Below, in pieces: positions 1 through 27,623 of a stretch of DNA of 64,000 bases. Position 1 is the first letter of the stretch; each line of letters opens with the position of its first letter. Source of the stretch: Hypomesus transpacificus (taxonomy: Eukaryota > Chordata > Actinopteri > Osmeriformes > Osmeridae); NCBI RefSeq assembly GCF_021917145.1, contig NC_061064.1, positions 4,860,098 to 4,924,097 of the forward strand, read 5' to 3'. The notes under the pieces are model-generated. The model was not told where the DNA came from and did not search any database. It saw only the letters and a list, made by a program, of their open reading frames with translations. The translations under genes and the position numbers were made by a program.

Positions 1-680
1 TAGCGTATATTTAAAAACCATAGTTGACCTAAGTGCTGTCAATAGTGAGTTTTGATAACCAACTAATTGTCTGGAGGTGCTCTGATGTTTCCTTTATACA
101 GTGTTCTGGCGCCACCATGTGGCAAGTGTGGTGGTAGCTTAGTGGAGGTCAGCAGTACCCTCCCACATCTCACTGCAGCTCAAGCTAGCTAGGGTGGCCA
201 GAATGTCCAGTCCCTTCACTTATCAAGCTGCTCTACCTGATAATCTACGTATCCTTCCGCTTGGTGGGCCAGTTCTACATTACCTCTTTATTCATTACCA
301 ACTACCCCAGACTAGAACACGCCCTGAGCCACCTTAGTGATGATGAACTAAGAGTGATGAACATGAGGGTGTATCTATGGCGGTTGGTGTGTGCAGACTT
401 GTCTTTAATAACACACCCATGAAAACGTTATTGACAGGAAGTTGAGAAGTTCGTCAAGGAAGACTAGTGAATTCCAGGAACAGAAAGCCAATTTAAATTT
501 AAAGTTGTTTGGTTATTACTTTTTTTTTTATACAAGCCTTAGAAGTGTGAACAAATGATGTTGCGTTCAGACCACTGTACAGAGATCATATTCATTTAAA
601 AAAGGAGGAATCATATTTTGATAGTACAGACATTTTCACACAGACACAAGACCAGACCTCCATTTCAGTTTTTACAAACA
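1..680. other. No gene recognised; includes rpl23a 3' flank
   Basis: I see no convincing coding exon here on either strand. The sequence is A/T-rich with many stops in all frames. The right edge, from about 665, carries the minus-strand 3' end of rpl23a. Confidence 0.5.
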
Positions 681-686
681 TTTATT
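681..686 (-). terminator. rpl23a polyadenylation signal AATAAA
   Basis: On the minus strand this reads AATAAA and lies 25 bases past the rpl23a stop codon (711-713). A very short 3' UTR is normal for ribosomal-protein genes. Confidence 0.7.
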
Positions 687-710
687 CCTTTGTACACCTC
701 CAACGGCAGT

Positions 711-2909
<2,199 letters not shown>

Positions 2910-2910
2910 G

Positions 2911-2945
2911 TTGAGAAAGGAAGAGCCGTTGGGGTTTCCTCTGCT
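2911..2945 (-). promoter_or_regulatory. rpl23a 5' UTR with TOP motif
   Basis: Immediately upstream of the ATG the minus strand reads CTCTTCCTTTCTCAAC, a pyrimidine run typical of 5'-terminal oligopyrimidine (TOP) mRNAs, which are translationally controlled by mTOR/LARP1. If transcription starts at its first C, the 5' UTR is about 16 nt. The exact start is inferred. Confidence 0.65.
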
Positions 2946-3340
2946 ATAATGCAGGGGTGAGATATTTCCACGGACGTATCGCGATATTTCAAATGTAACT
3001 TGGTACTTGCAATCATTCTTCGAATTGGAACTTTCGCAGACATTTAGGGCAAATAACTTATATTGACTTCTGTGCTTCTATACTCTTTGTTTAAGACTTA
3101 ATATGAAAGACTTAATAATACAACCATCACATTACATCATTGTAGTATAATTTAATGTATGCATTTCAGAAATTTAATTTGACTTGACCAACAGCATTTT
3201 CTGTTCAAGCTGGCAAGTTAAATAGTATTATATGTACTACTACAATAAACAGTATGTTTTTACAATGTCTTAACACACATTATTGGTCACATATTCCATT
3301 AAAATTAAACCCCCAAGTGAGGCTCAAAGTCTTGAGACAC

Positions 3341-6042
3341 TTAAAAAGAGTCAGCAAACAGGTCTTGGGACAAATCACATGCATCACTCTGCTCATGCAG
3401 TGAACCCTCTAATAGAGACAAGCCAGGGTCTGTAGCAGTCCTTTCATGAGATCCCTTCCTTTCACTGCAACCTAGTTCATCACGGTCCATGACAACATAG
3501 TTGTCTATCAGCCTTTGTTTCAGTCCTGACCTGTATTGTTGATGGGCTGTAGCTCTGTCCTGCAGGGCTCTTTCACAGCTTGAGTTGGATTTGTGTCTAA
3601 GACGAACTGAGCGCCGGACTTTACATGTAGGGGGGAGTTCAGTGTCAATATCGAACGTGCTCAGACTCGAATCACACACTCCTCCACTTTTCGTCCTCCT
3701 CTTTGGTGCTCCTCCTCCGGGTGTTGTTTTGTGTACCCTCAGACACTGCTGAGCCAGCACAAACTGTCTCGGCTCCACCTTCCAAGGTGTCCTTGTGTGG
3801 GCTTTGGGCGTGTGTCTACCGCTGTCTGTTTTGGATTCTTGTCTGTTATGAATGTGGGTTCTTGCAGCGTGTGTGCGGCTGCTACCTCTATAAAAGGGTA
3901 CCTCAACAGAGGCTGTTCTCTTACCCATAGGCGTAGACTGGGAGAACGGGATGAAGTCGGGAGAGTGCAAACATTCAGATGTGTACAAGGCACTGTCTAC
4001 ACTGCCATCCAAATCCAGTGTATCGGGTCCACCCTTTGGGTCTGAATTAGTCTTAGACATGATGGCGTCTGTGCCTGTTTGAGAACAGTGAAAAAGGTCT
4101 GCTGAGCAGTTGTACTCATCATGTGATCCGAGCTGTTGCTCACTATCTCGCCCACACTCCCCAGTCAGCTCTGGATTTACAGCTCTGACGGGAAACACCC
4201 TCTCTGTCGGATCTAGACCACGGAAGGCCTGCCAACTGGAATGGCTGACATTAGGGTTTTTGATGACGAGAGCTGTATTGGTAATATCTAGCAAAGCCCC
4301 GTCACAGGAAGTGGCGGAGGACGGCGTGTTGTCATGAGAATCAATTAAAGATTTCTTCGCATCTGAGCCATGTGATGAGATGATTTTTCTTTCCCCATTT
4401 ACCGTCATTACATTTGGCTCTTTTTCACGGAATCGGTCCAACTGTCCAGCTGCTTCACACACAAATTCCCCAAGGCTCTCGGAGAAGGGCATGTCCTCCC
4501 AAGCCACTGAATCTGACAAAGACCTGCTGTTCTCCTCTACATGCTCCACCCTGTCAAGACACTCCCTCACCATGTTGCTCATTGGTTGATTCCCACTGTG
4601 AACATGCACTGGTGGAGCAGGCTGTGCGTGTGTGGTGGTGGTGTGTACAGACGATCTGTGGACAGGCGATTCAGGAGATGCCGTGTAAGATGGCAGAACA
4701 TTCCAAAAACAGTTTCCATCCCAGGGGATTTCGTCAGGGCAGCAGGTTGATGTGGGAGGTGACACCCTGTCTTCAGAATGTTCCTTCTCTCCGACGCTGT
4801 CCAGCCAAACAGAAGGCTCCTGGCGCTGAGCGTGTCTTTGCCTGCCTGTGAGCTCTCCTCCATCCTCCTCAAAACTACAGCCCTCATCCTGCTCCGCTGA
4901 TGAGGTCACCACCCCTAACGACTGTTGCCAGGGTGGTGTGGGGGTGAGAGAGTTGTTGCGGCACTGCGATGGGGAGCACAGGCAGGAGGGCAGGGTGGTG
5001 TTGAAGCTGCAGGGCGTGGAGGGCAGAAGCAGCAGGGAAGATGGTGGGGGTCTGAATGTAGCACAGGGGTCAAAGTTGACCCCTGCATGCTGAACGAGAC
5101 TCCTGTAGTAACTGACCACAGAACAGCCTGGGGCCGCAGCACACGGGAGAGTAATCTGACTGGCGATGAAGTGGCTTGCTTCTTTGTTGGAGCCCAGTAG
5201 GGAAGGACGATGGCTTGAATGGGGGCTAAACAACCGGTCGCCATCAGCTACCTATAGGCAGACATTGAACAAAGAGGAAATAATTACAGTGGACGTGTAA
5301 CCCTAACCCTAAAAAATGTGATTAATGTGCATGCAGGTTGTCATTTTTGTTTTGTTTTGTGATGCACAAGGTTTATTTAATGATTAAACATTTAATCACA
5401 CACAAAGTGATGTCAATACCTTGATCCCAAATATAAAATGTCTTCCAACAAAGCAGTCCTTCACAGCCTTGATGAGTAGTGTGGCCTGGCTGTGTCCACC
5501 GTGCTGCTCCTCAGATCCCTCTACAAGCCTATGACACAGATGCACAACTATCACCGTCAATAACACAATGAGGACGTTATTGTCTTTGTCAAAGCCAGGG
5601 ATATTGAGATGTTTCCATTATTTAATGTTGATGTTACCTCTGCAAACCAGAAGCAGGTATGCCAAAAAATGGGTTGAGGCAACTTCCAAACACTGTCACT
5701 CCAAAGATATGGGTATTTTTGACCACACTCAGGGAAAGTCGATACCTGTAGTTAACTTGCTCTTTCGGGTAGCTGTGTCCACATTTTAAGCATCTGCATG
5801 GAAAAGCAAACCATGACAATTAACTAGCAAGTGATGAAAGTGGAGATTAATCAAATATAGTTTAACAAAACATATCATAGCTATGCATATCTGTCATTCC
5901 AGCTAACAGTTCAACTTTACCTTGCAGTGTCAGTCGGATGTATGTTTATCCTAGAGAAACAGCCTTCGCAAGATGGATAGTAAACGCATGTATCTTGTAG
6001 GGATAGTACTGCACAATCTACCAGAGCCCTCCTGACTGGCAT
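3341..6042 (-). CDS. ddias: DNA damage-induced apoptosis suppressor (DDIAS/noxin)
   Basis: Four coding exons on the minus strand: 5921-6042, 5638-5793, 5420-5528 and 3341-5251, in consistent phase, about 765 aa. The N-terminus (MPVRRALVDCAVLSLQ) leads into a zinc-ribbon/OB fold of the RPA1 C-terminal type, with Cys pairs in YPSCEGC and RCLKCGH, then NYRYRLSLSVV and ITVFGSCL-like TVFGSCLNPFFG. The single large last exon encodes a mostly disordered tail that still matches mammalian DDIAS islands: WEDMPFSESLGEF, SADLF and SPDFIPFSQSTP. Mammalian DDIAS promotes survival after DNA damage and has anti-apoptotic activity. I chose the start because it aligns with the mammalian N-terminus; the upstream frame in the same exon is not conserved. 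Tail sequence is expected to be poorly conserved. Confidence 0.92.
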
Positions 6043-6945
6043 TAGCGCCCCTGGGATGTCTGCCTGAGCCAATCTCACAAATCAGAGACCCCAACACATT
6101 TTGGGGTACTGAGATTAGTTTTAGCCAAGTACCTGGCAACCAGACAGAGTTAGTAGGAGAGAGTCATAGAGTTAGGAGAGCGTGCCCCACATATTTGCTG
6201 TTGTTGTTAGCTTGCTAGCTATAGACAGTAAGCTAACCACCGATGTAGCTCTAGTAACCTGTTGATCATTCCAACCCAGTACAATCAGCAACAACCTAAC
6301 AAGTCAACGAAACTGCAATGAAAATAGATCCCTAAAATGTCATCAAAGTCATTTGTTAAACGTTATACTAGCGAATAATACATTCAAAATAACTGGGGCA
6401 GGCTGAAGAAGCCAAGCCAGTCTGGATTCAAAATTGTTTTCCGGTTGATTTCTTTTCATCTTTTCAAAATAAAAGTCACGAAACAAACTTTTCGTTGTGC
6501 ACTTTAAATGTGACAAGAAAACCATCCAGTGTATCATTCTATAATATACGTAGGCTACATAAAGTACAAAATCCCAATGTAAAATAAATACATATTTAAA
6601 CTATTATTCACATGAGGAAATTACAAATAGCCTTTATGGATATTCAATAGAGTAAAAAATTAAATTGTGTCAATGGACCTTCAATAAAAGGCCCAACAAC
6701 AGCATCCATGTAGTGAGATGCAATGAGTAATGAGATAGATGTCCCGTAAATGCCCCTGGGCAAAACTCTATGCTCTCTAACTATGGGGTGAATACAATTC
6801 AAGAGGCTGAGAGGAATCAGAATATACATATAATATGAAATAGATAATACTTTGAAAGCCTTAATCATGAGGTGTGGGAGGCATGATGTACCCATAGCCT
6901 CCTGTTAAACATCTCGTCTAAGTGGGGATGGGAGGTATTCGACAG

Positions 6946-7087
6946 CAGTGGTCGTCATCCCTGGTCCTAGGCTTCTACTGTACAGAGCTTGAGAACCACT
7001 ATTCATTTGAACCAGATGTGTTGGAAGAGGGAAACATCTCAAACATACAGGACACTAGACCATGAGGACCAGGGCTGAAGACAACAG
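6946..7087. mobile_element. Short palindromic MITE copy (same family as 11753-11966)
   Basis: The two ends are inverted repeats: both read C-x-GT-x-GTC..C..CCCTGGTCC inwards. The right half (ATTCATTTGAACCAGATGTG onward) matches the right half of the larger copy in hspa4 intron 8, but most of the left arm is missing. No convincing target-site duplication was found. Confidence 0.65.
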
Positions 7088-7436
7088 TATTCATTTGGAT
7101 TAACTGAATCCATTAAACATCTCTTAATAGTTCCGCCATAAGGTCCCCATGTTTAAGTGTTTGTTTTTTTTTGGGTGGGGGGGGGCATAGAATATATATT
7201 CACATTTTACTATATCTGTGTACTATGGATAAGTATATCTTATTTATTTTTCATTTATGTATTTGTTGCAGTTGCTCACCATCATTGTGTTTCTAATTCA
7301 TTCCTATGAAGTCATTTGTTCATTTCTGAATTCCCCATCATTTAGGTAATAAATATCTGGATAACTGCGCATGTCAAGCCCCGCTAACTCTTCACAAGCT
7401 TGTAGAAAGGTCCAGAGTCATCTAGAACAGTCCTAA

Positions 7437-7444
7437 TCTCGCGA
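7437..7444 (+). promoter_or_regulatory. TCTCGCGA promoter motif upstream of hspa4
   Basis: Matches 8 of the 10 bases of the palindromic TCTCGCGAGA element found in many vertebrate housekeeping promoters. It lies about 250 bases upstream of the hspa4 ATG. Function here is inferred from position only. Confidence 0.4.
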
Positions 7445-7694
7445 TAGATTTCTCCTCGTCGCCAAACCACCTTGCGTTTGTGCTTGGTCAAACACCGGTG
7501 TACAACCGCTCAACCAGGATTCCGTAGTCACAATTCTGTGGATTATGAGTCGCATTAGCCAGATACCTTTGTTATAGCTAGCTGACTGTCTTCATTCATT
7601 CGCTCTTTTTACATCTCACAATAACTAGACGATAATTTTCCTTTTAAATAGTTATTTACGGCAAGACTTCAGCAGTTGAAATACGGCACTGTGA

Positions 7695-16506
<8,812 letters not shown>

Positions 16507-16518
16507 CTTCCACTGCTG

Positions 16519-16830
16519 CAAGCCACACCTCCATCCCTCAGCCACACCTCCTCCCTCAGCCACACCTCTTCCCTCAGCCACGCCTCCATCCCTCAGCCAC
16601 ACCTCCATCCCTCAGCCACACCCCCTCCCTCAGCCAAACCTCCTCCCTCAGCCACACCTCCATCCCTCAGCCACACCTCCTCCCTCAGCCACACCTCCCT
16701 CCCTCAGCCACACCTCCCTCCCTCAGCAACTCCCCCTCCCCCAGCCACACCCTCTCCCTCAGCCACACCCTCTCCCTCAGCCACACCCCCTCCCTCAGCC
16801 ACACCCCCTCCCTCAGCCATCCCTCCATCC
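16519..16830 (+). repeat. Minisatellite in the hspa4 3' UTR
   Basis: About 18 degenerate copies of a 17-base unit close to CCTCCCTCAGCCACACC start 13 bases after the stop codon. The strand is strongly pyrimidine-rich. It creates long spurious reading frames. It would be transcribed as part of the mRNA. Confidence 0.85.
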
Positions 16831-17278
16831 CCTCCCTCTCTTCATGCCTCTCCCAGCCTCACTCCATCTGAGATTGTTGTTGTTGATAGCCACTCTTTTT
16901 GTCGGGTCAGACTACTCCTGATGCATACATACGCTCAACAATCGGCCTATCTGGCATGTTTAATTCCTTTTTGTTAGGGTTTTTTCGAAAAAAAAAAAAA
17001 AAAAAGACGCATATTGATCAGCCTGTTTGACATGCGTCGTGAGCGCAGGATGAAACCGTTGCTTTCTCTGTGTCACTTGGATGGCTGTTCTGTAAAGATT
17101 GTTATTCAGCATCTCCTAAACCCGCTTCCACAAAGAATATCATGCAAGCACCGAAAGGGAGACGCAGGATTTTGTTTGCGGGAAATGTTTAGTAGAGTTA
17201 CTGCTGTTGCTGTTGATACAGTTATGGTTGTTGCCCATTACCTGTCATTACGGTGCGTTTGTTTCAAAATATATATAT

Positions 17279-17284
17279 AATAAA
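17279..17284 (+). terminator. hspa4 polyadenylation signal AATAAA
   Basis: AATAAA lies about 770 bases past the stop, after a region that includes the 3' UTR minisatellite and an A-run near 16989. It is the first good signal downstream. Confidence 0.6.
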
Positions 17285-17290
17285 CTGAAA

Positions 17291-20269
17291 CAACTGGATT
17301 GATTTTATGATGGGAGAGAGAAGAGGGATAGTTTACTGAGAGTGTGTTAGGGGCACATGCATCTGGTCCACTGTCTTGACTTAGATATGATTTAACAGTC
17401 ATGCAGTATTTACATGTAAGGCTTTTCTCATTCGGAAGCTATCGTCTGTAGGTTGTTCCATGGTATAGCCTTGTTTTGTTTTTCTACTCTACAACAGTGG
17501 GAATGGTGATGAGCAATTTGGTGCTGTGTTACCACTCACCGGAAATTAAAATAAATCAGACATGGTGTCGATGAGAAGATTATTGAATGCTTTCTGGAGA
17601 AAAATGTGCAATGTGAGCTGATGAATGTCAAATGTACTAGATATAGCCCTGATTAGTTACACACGACATGACCAGCAGTTACCACTAGAGGGCCTCGTCC
17701 CTTCATCACAATTTCACAAGATGGAGGAAACTGTGTGCACTCACTCCCACCAACATGTTGCCTCTGCTCCCACACCACACTCTGGCCCCCTATTCAACAT
17801 TCCTCCTGCTGTTCACTAGCTTCTGTGAAGGTTCTAGCCCTTCACATGCTTTCTTTCTTGTGATTTAAAGATATGGGATCATTTTAGTCTGCAAAGGTCT
17901 GTATATAATAAAATACAAATTCCATTGAACCCACTACTGGAAGAGCAAGCAGCAGAGATGTGATGTGAGGGACAGTCATTTGACTGATCTCCTATGGTCC
18001 TTTCAGCCACTAGATGTCCACACTTCCCAACTGAGGGAACCTGATGTAGGTAGAAACCATGCCCAGTTTGATATAAACAATTTCACATTTTGTTGTGTTG
18101 CTGTTAGATACTTAACAGTACGAGTAGAAATGGTTAACAGCATAGGCCAAACAGCAGCAACTTGACAGGTATGGTGTAGAAGGCCCTATTTGTAATGTTC
18201 ATACAGACATCCTAATTAAAAAAAATACATTTATAGCAGGCACCAAAAAAAAGTACCAATGGATCGGTGAGTACAAACATACAGATCTTGTTGACAGGAT
18301 AGACTGCCGTGCTGGTTAGTACTGTGCATCTGATTGTGGGATCTTCAGAATGAATGCACTCATTTCGGAGGCAGTGATCATGTGATTTATTTAACCTAAT
18401 TCAGAATATAAAATCAGAATATACAGTTGCTGATGCACAGCACATATTTTGGCATATTTGTATGACATCAGAATAGTTTAGTACAGTGAGGACCAAGCTT
18501 CCTTCTCTCTGCTAAACAAAATCGTCTCTAGCCGACCCTACACGTCATTGAAGTACTTGGTATTTTACCATTGATTGATTATTTTTGATGGTAGCGAGTG
18601 ACTGATAACATTTTCAGGAATACTATAATTGCCACATTCAAAATATTGGAATAGGAATGGGAAATTGAATCATTTTCGGGGTTTTTTTGCAAGCGAGTAC
18701 AAATTAAGTTCAGTCATTGGTTCTTATTGTACCATTGCTTTTCGGAATTAAACACTTGGGGTCACAATTTTAACTCCAACTGGTCTATTTCCATCGGAGC
18801 TTAAGATCAGTAAGTGGCTTACTGTAATCAGACAAAGACCTTTAATGTGAAGCCTTCCCAATTAGATGCACTTTTACATCATTCACTGTCAGGTGGACAA
18901 CAATAGGCCACTATTGTTCAATCTTCCAGGTAAGACATGAAACATAGGCTCGTGCCCCACCTTGGCCTAATGGGGCTCTGACGATTACTTTGAGCCAGTA
19001 AGGCAGGGCTTAAGGACCACTCTGGGTTCATGACCTGTATTAATGCTTCAAGTCACAAACTAATGGGCCATCTATACTTTGGGGAGATCACGTAAATGTG
19101 GTCAAACATGGGTGGTCAAGGATGGTCAGTGTCTTCACCTGACCAGAGTTCATCTGGTCAAATGGACTCACACACAATGGATGTGAGTTTCTAAGCAAGC
19201 CTTTCTGTGCTCCATTGGCAGACTCCATTCTTAACAAATGCAATACACTGAGGACAGATAAAGCTTTTGGGCAATGTTTCAGTGTTTGAATATTAGGCCT
19301 AAGGCCTAGGATTTCCTCCAGGAGTGAATGTTTAGGCCATTGTTCTACAGCACCAAAAACGGAATATGCTAAATCCAATTACTATTGACCAGATATAGCA
19401 GGCTAGTGAAGTTACCAGAGTTAACGTAATCTTGAGTAAACAATTGGGATTACAAGCAGAACACTTGGTCAGGATTACTTTTGTATTCATACATTTTAAA
19501 GTTATCTCGCTAAGGGGTTGTAGGCTTGGTGATTTATGTAGGCTCTAAATAGTCTACCTGTTTACATGTCAGTTGTTGACACATTCTTGAGTAACAGTTC
19601 AGATATGACCCGGAGTCCTCCGTCGGAATAGAACGGGAAGACTAATCTCATCGGGTCATAATGCCAAAGATAGCCAGTCTTGGGAAGAAACCCAAAGCCA
19701 CTGGGAAAGCCCTCGAGCTTTATTACGTGAAACGCACGTAAGTCAGAAATGGCTGCTGGTCAACCTCGGCATTGATCCATTCCTTAGCTTTATAAAATGT
19801 AAACCCTAGTTTGGGGTGTTTCCACCTAAGGATGTTCTCTGCATGTTGGGGTTGAACGTTCGAGACTGATGATCATTAAGCCAATCGTGATCCCCTTGTT
19901 GGCATGTGGTGACTAGATTAAGCCCGGATCGATTTAGGTGATGTCCCTTGCAATAACTTACTTCAAATACCAGCGTGGCACATGCTTATACTGCAGGAGA
20001 TGCCAAGTGCTCCAAAGTTAGCAGTCTGGCCTTACATGTTAGGTAGTAGCTTTCAGATGGATGACAAAACTCAACTACTAAGAGAAAGCAGTTCAATAGG
20101 TTATCAATAACAATTTACATGTACGAAACCTACAGATTTAGACAAGGTTTCTGGCTATATACATAGCCCAAAAAACACAGCCCGTCACTGAATCTTGGAT
20201 CACCTGCTTTGGTTACAATGCCTAGTAGTGGTATTTTTAAGCCCTTTGTAGTCCAAAAACGCAGTCTGC
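17291..20269. other. Intergenic region between hspa4 and arr3
   Basis: Mostly A/T-rich with no recognised gene. The one exon-like island is 19661-19737, listed separately. No repeat family was identified. Confidence 0.45.
19661..19737 (+). other. Unassigned exon-like open segment with strong splice donor
   Basis: An ATG opens a 25-codon frame (MPKIASLGKKPKATGKALEL and five more residues) ending at AC|GTAAGT, a near-consensus donor. Base composition is higher in G+C than the flanks. I do not recognise the peptide. Splicing to arr3 exon 2 would put arr3 out of frame, so it is not a simple alternative arr3 coding start. It could be the first exon of a small unrecognised gene or a chance island. 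Confidence 0.3.
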
Positions 20270-20356
20270 TAATTGATTAATTGGATTATGAGGCAGACAA
20301 CGGCCTCTACATGGAGCCAGAAAATCCGGGGGAGGGAGCAGAGGTCTGGGTATAAA
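20270..20356 (+). promoter_or_regulatory. arr3 promoter: homeodomain sites plus TATA box
   Basis: TAATTGATTAATTGGATTA at 20270-20288 packs TAATTG, GATTAA and GGATTA; the last fits the CRX/OTX photoreceptor element. TATAAA follows at 20351-20356. A non-coding first exon would begin about 25-30 bases later and end at 20448 at GTAAGA. This is the expected layout of a cone-specific promoter; binding itself is inferred. Confidence 0.7.
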
Positions 20357-21636
20357 GCCTGATGTCAACAGTCAGAGGCTGTACTCCCTGATACTCACTA
20401 CCTTCCTGAGATCCGTGGAGCAGCTGGGGCTCATCCAATCAGGAAAAGGTAAGACGGCAGCCAACATCCAGGAGAGCATGCAGAGAACTTTCTAAATGAC
20501 ATGGTTAAAACCATACTACGTTGCAGGTTGGGGATATGATTTGAAGTACATTAGGCTGGTCGTACATGCATAGCAGTGAAAGTAACATTGCAGTTTCTTT
20601 CAGGTATTGGAAAAATGTTAATGATGATCATTACACTTGTCATTATCTTCTTCTTGCATCATGGGTTGCTATTAGGTATATAGGCAGCACTCTGGATCTA
20701 TGCACACAATGGTTTTCTACAATGGTAGAAAAGATTGTATTTGCTATCAAGTATCAAGCTTTTGCTCTTGATATCGGACTGCTGACGCCTATCAGTCAGC
20801 TTTAACACCTTTTAAATGAATTACTCTACATGGATTACTTTCTCGTTCAGGTCACATATAGCAGATCAGTATCGGATCCTTTTTAATTGTGTGTGTAACT
20901 TAGTTCAGGGAGCACTCATTGATGAAAAAACCTGAGATGAGGTTATGTTTCTTTGCCTGCACACAGTTTATTTTGAACGTAAGTAGACTATAGTCTTCAA
21001 ATAAACATATAGAGCTCACTAGGTTAAATAAGCCTGCTTATAAAATGTAGTCTGTTTTGATGGTTAAATCAGGTATTTGATTCACAGTTCGCATTATGTT
21101 GGTCGCTCATTTCCTGCGACAGTCATAGGTCTCTCTCCGTGGTGCTGATTTCACACTTCTGATTGGAGGTCCCAACCCGCGAGTAAAGATTTTTGTCGAG
21201 AATAATTCTTCTCTTTTCTACAACTGGCCAATTTTAATGAAAACATTAGTTTTTACCATGACCTCTTTATGCATTTAATTAAGTTGATTAACTTAAAAAA
21301 AATGGAGTATGACATAGCAACTGGACCAATCCGTTGCAGGTATCCTGATAGGCTTGTTAGACAGCTAATCTTTAGGATGAGCGCTGCTAGTAGTAGCGGC
21401 GTTACATAGGAATAATCCTTGCGAGGAGATTATGCTGCGGAGAACTAACTACTAACTAACTAAAATGCGGTAATCCCATTCCACGTAATTAGTCCTGCCG
21501 CACGGCTTACCTGACAACATAGATCATATCTGTGTTAGGTTTTAGGAAACGTATGTTCGTTTTAATTAGACCTTTGCATTAAATCACTAATTGTAATTGT
21601 TTTTCTCCACAGAAGTAATCTGCAAGTTACGGAAAC

Positions 21637-26615
<4,979 letters not shown>

Positions 26616-27077
26616 ACCCCCGTAGAGACAAGACAAGGAAGAGGAAGGACAGCAGAGGCGGGAGGAACCTGAAGCTTTGAGGAGAGGTCCCACACCTAGA
26701 TGAACCCAAACGGAACATTGGTTTTATCTCACACAATGTCACGAGTCATACACGTTGATGTTGCTGTGTGTTTGTCTTTTGAGTCCTGTTTGATCTGATG
26801 TGACATCTCGTATGTGGGGTAGGGGACCGGGGCTATAGCAGCTAGTTGTGTTCAAATGACTTAATAGCAATGCAGATAGAAACCTATCCATGCTCTCCCT
26901 ATGTCACCTCTTATCTAGGAGGTGAAAGCTCAAAGGGTCATGACATTTCTCCCTCTTCTCAATTCCAAAGATTCCTCTAGTTCTAATACTGTCGTTATTT
27001 CCAACCAATTTTGTTTTCTGTGATACGTTTCTGTGTATATGTATGTGTATTTTTTTGACTGCTCAGTCATTGACCAA

Positions 27078-27083
27078 AATAAA
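27078..27083 (+). terminator. arr3 polyadenylation signal AATAAA
   Basis: AATAAA lies about 460 bases after the arr3 stop, in A/T-rich sequence, before the next gene starts at 27624. Confidence 0.65.
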
Positions 27084-27526
27084 ACCATCATACATACTTC
27101 TAGAAGAGTCTTTCATGTCCTTCTCAATTGAGCCTTTTGTAGTTGTAGCACCACCATGAGGCCCACATGTCTGCAGGACATAGAGGCTTAGGACAGGAGA
27201 CACTGCTGGAGAACTCTTGCTCTCTATGAAGTACGGACACTGTATCGCGTATGATCAACGTGGATGTTACATGTGAGAACTGTATTTGTCCCCTGGTTAG
27301 ATAAGGGTGAAATTCAAACTCAAATTCAAAATACCAAATTTGATTGGACGATGTGTGCAAGCCCCTTCTGGCACTGAGTTAGTGTGTGCGTCCCCTCACA
27401 TAGCTGATAATCTGTTCGTATTAGACACCTCTAAGAGCGAAGAGAGAAAACTTCGAGTGAACAGGCTCCTCCCACCTAGTCACTCACTGACCCAAACAGG
27501 CTAACAGCCCTCCAGACACACCTTTT

Positions 27527-27529
<3 letters not shown>

Positions 27530-27557
<28 letters not shown>
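27530..27557 (+). repeat. (AC)n microsatellite upstream of the SLC35F gene
   Basis: Perfect AC dinucleotide run of about 28 bases, roughly 70 bases upstream of the transporter ATG, probably in its 5' UTR or proximal promoter. Confidence 0.9.
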
Positions 27558-27623
27558 ACTGCTGCAACCCATAACTCGACCCCCGCCGTTCCTGTCCTGC
27601 GATTCCACATCCAAGAGGAGGAC

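Noticed and set aside
5299-5312. Telomere-like CCCTAACCCTAA
   Set aside because: Only two units inside ddias intron 3; chance or trivial.
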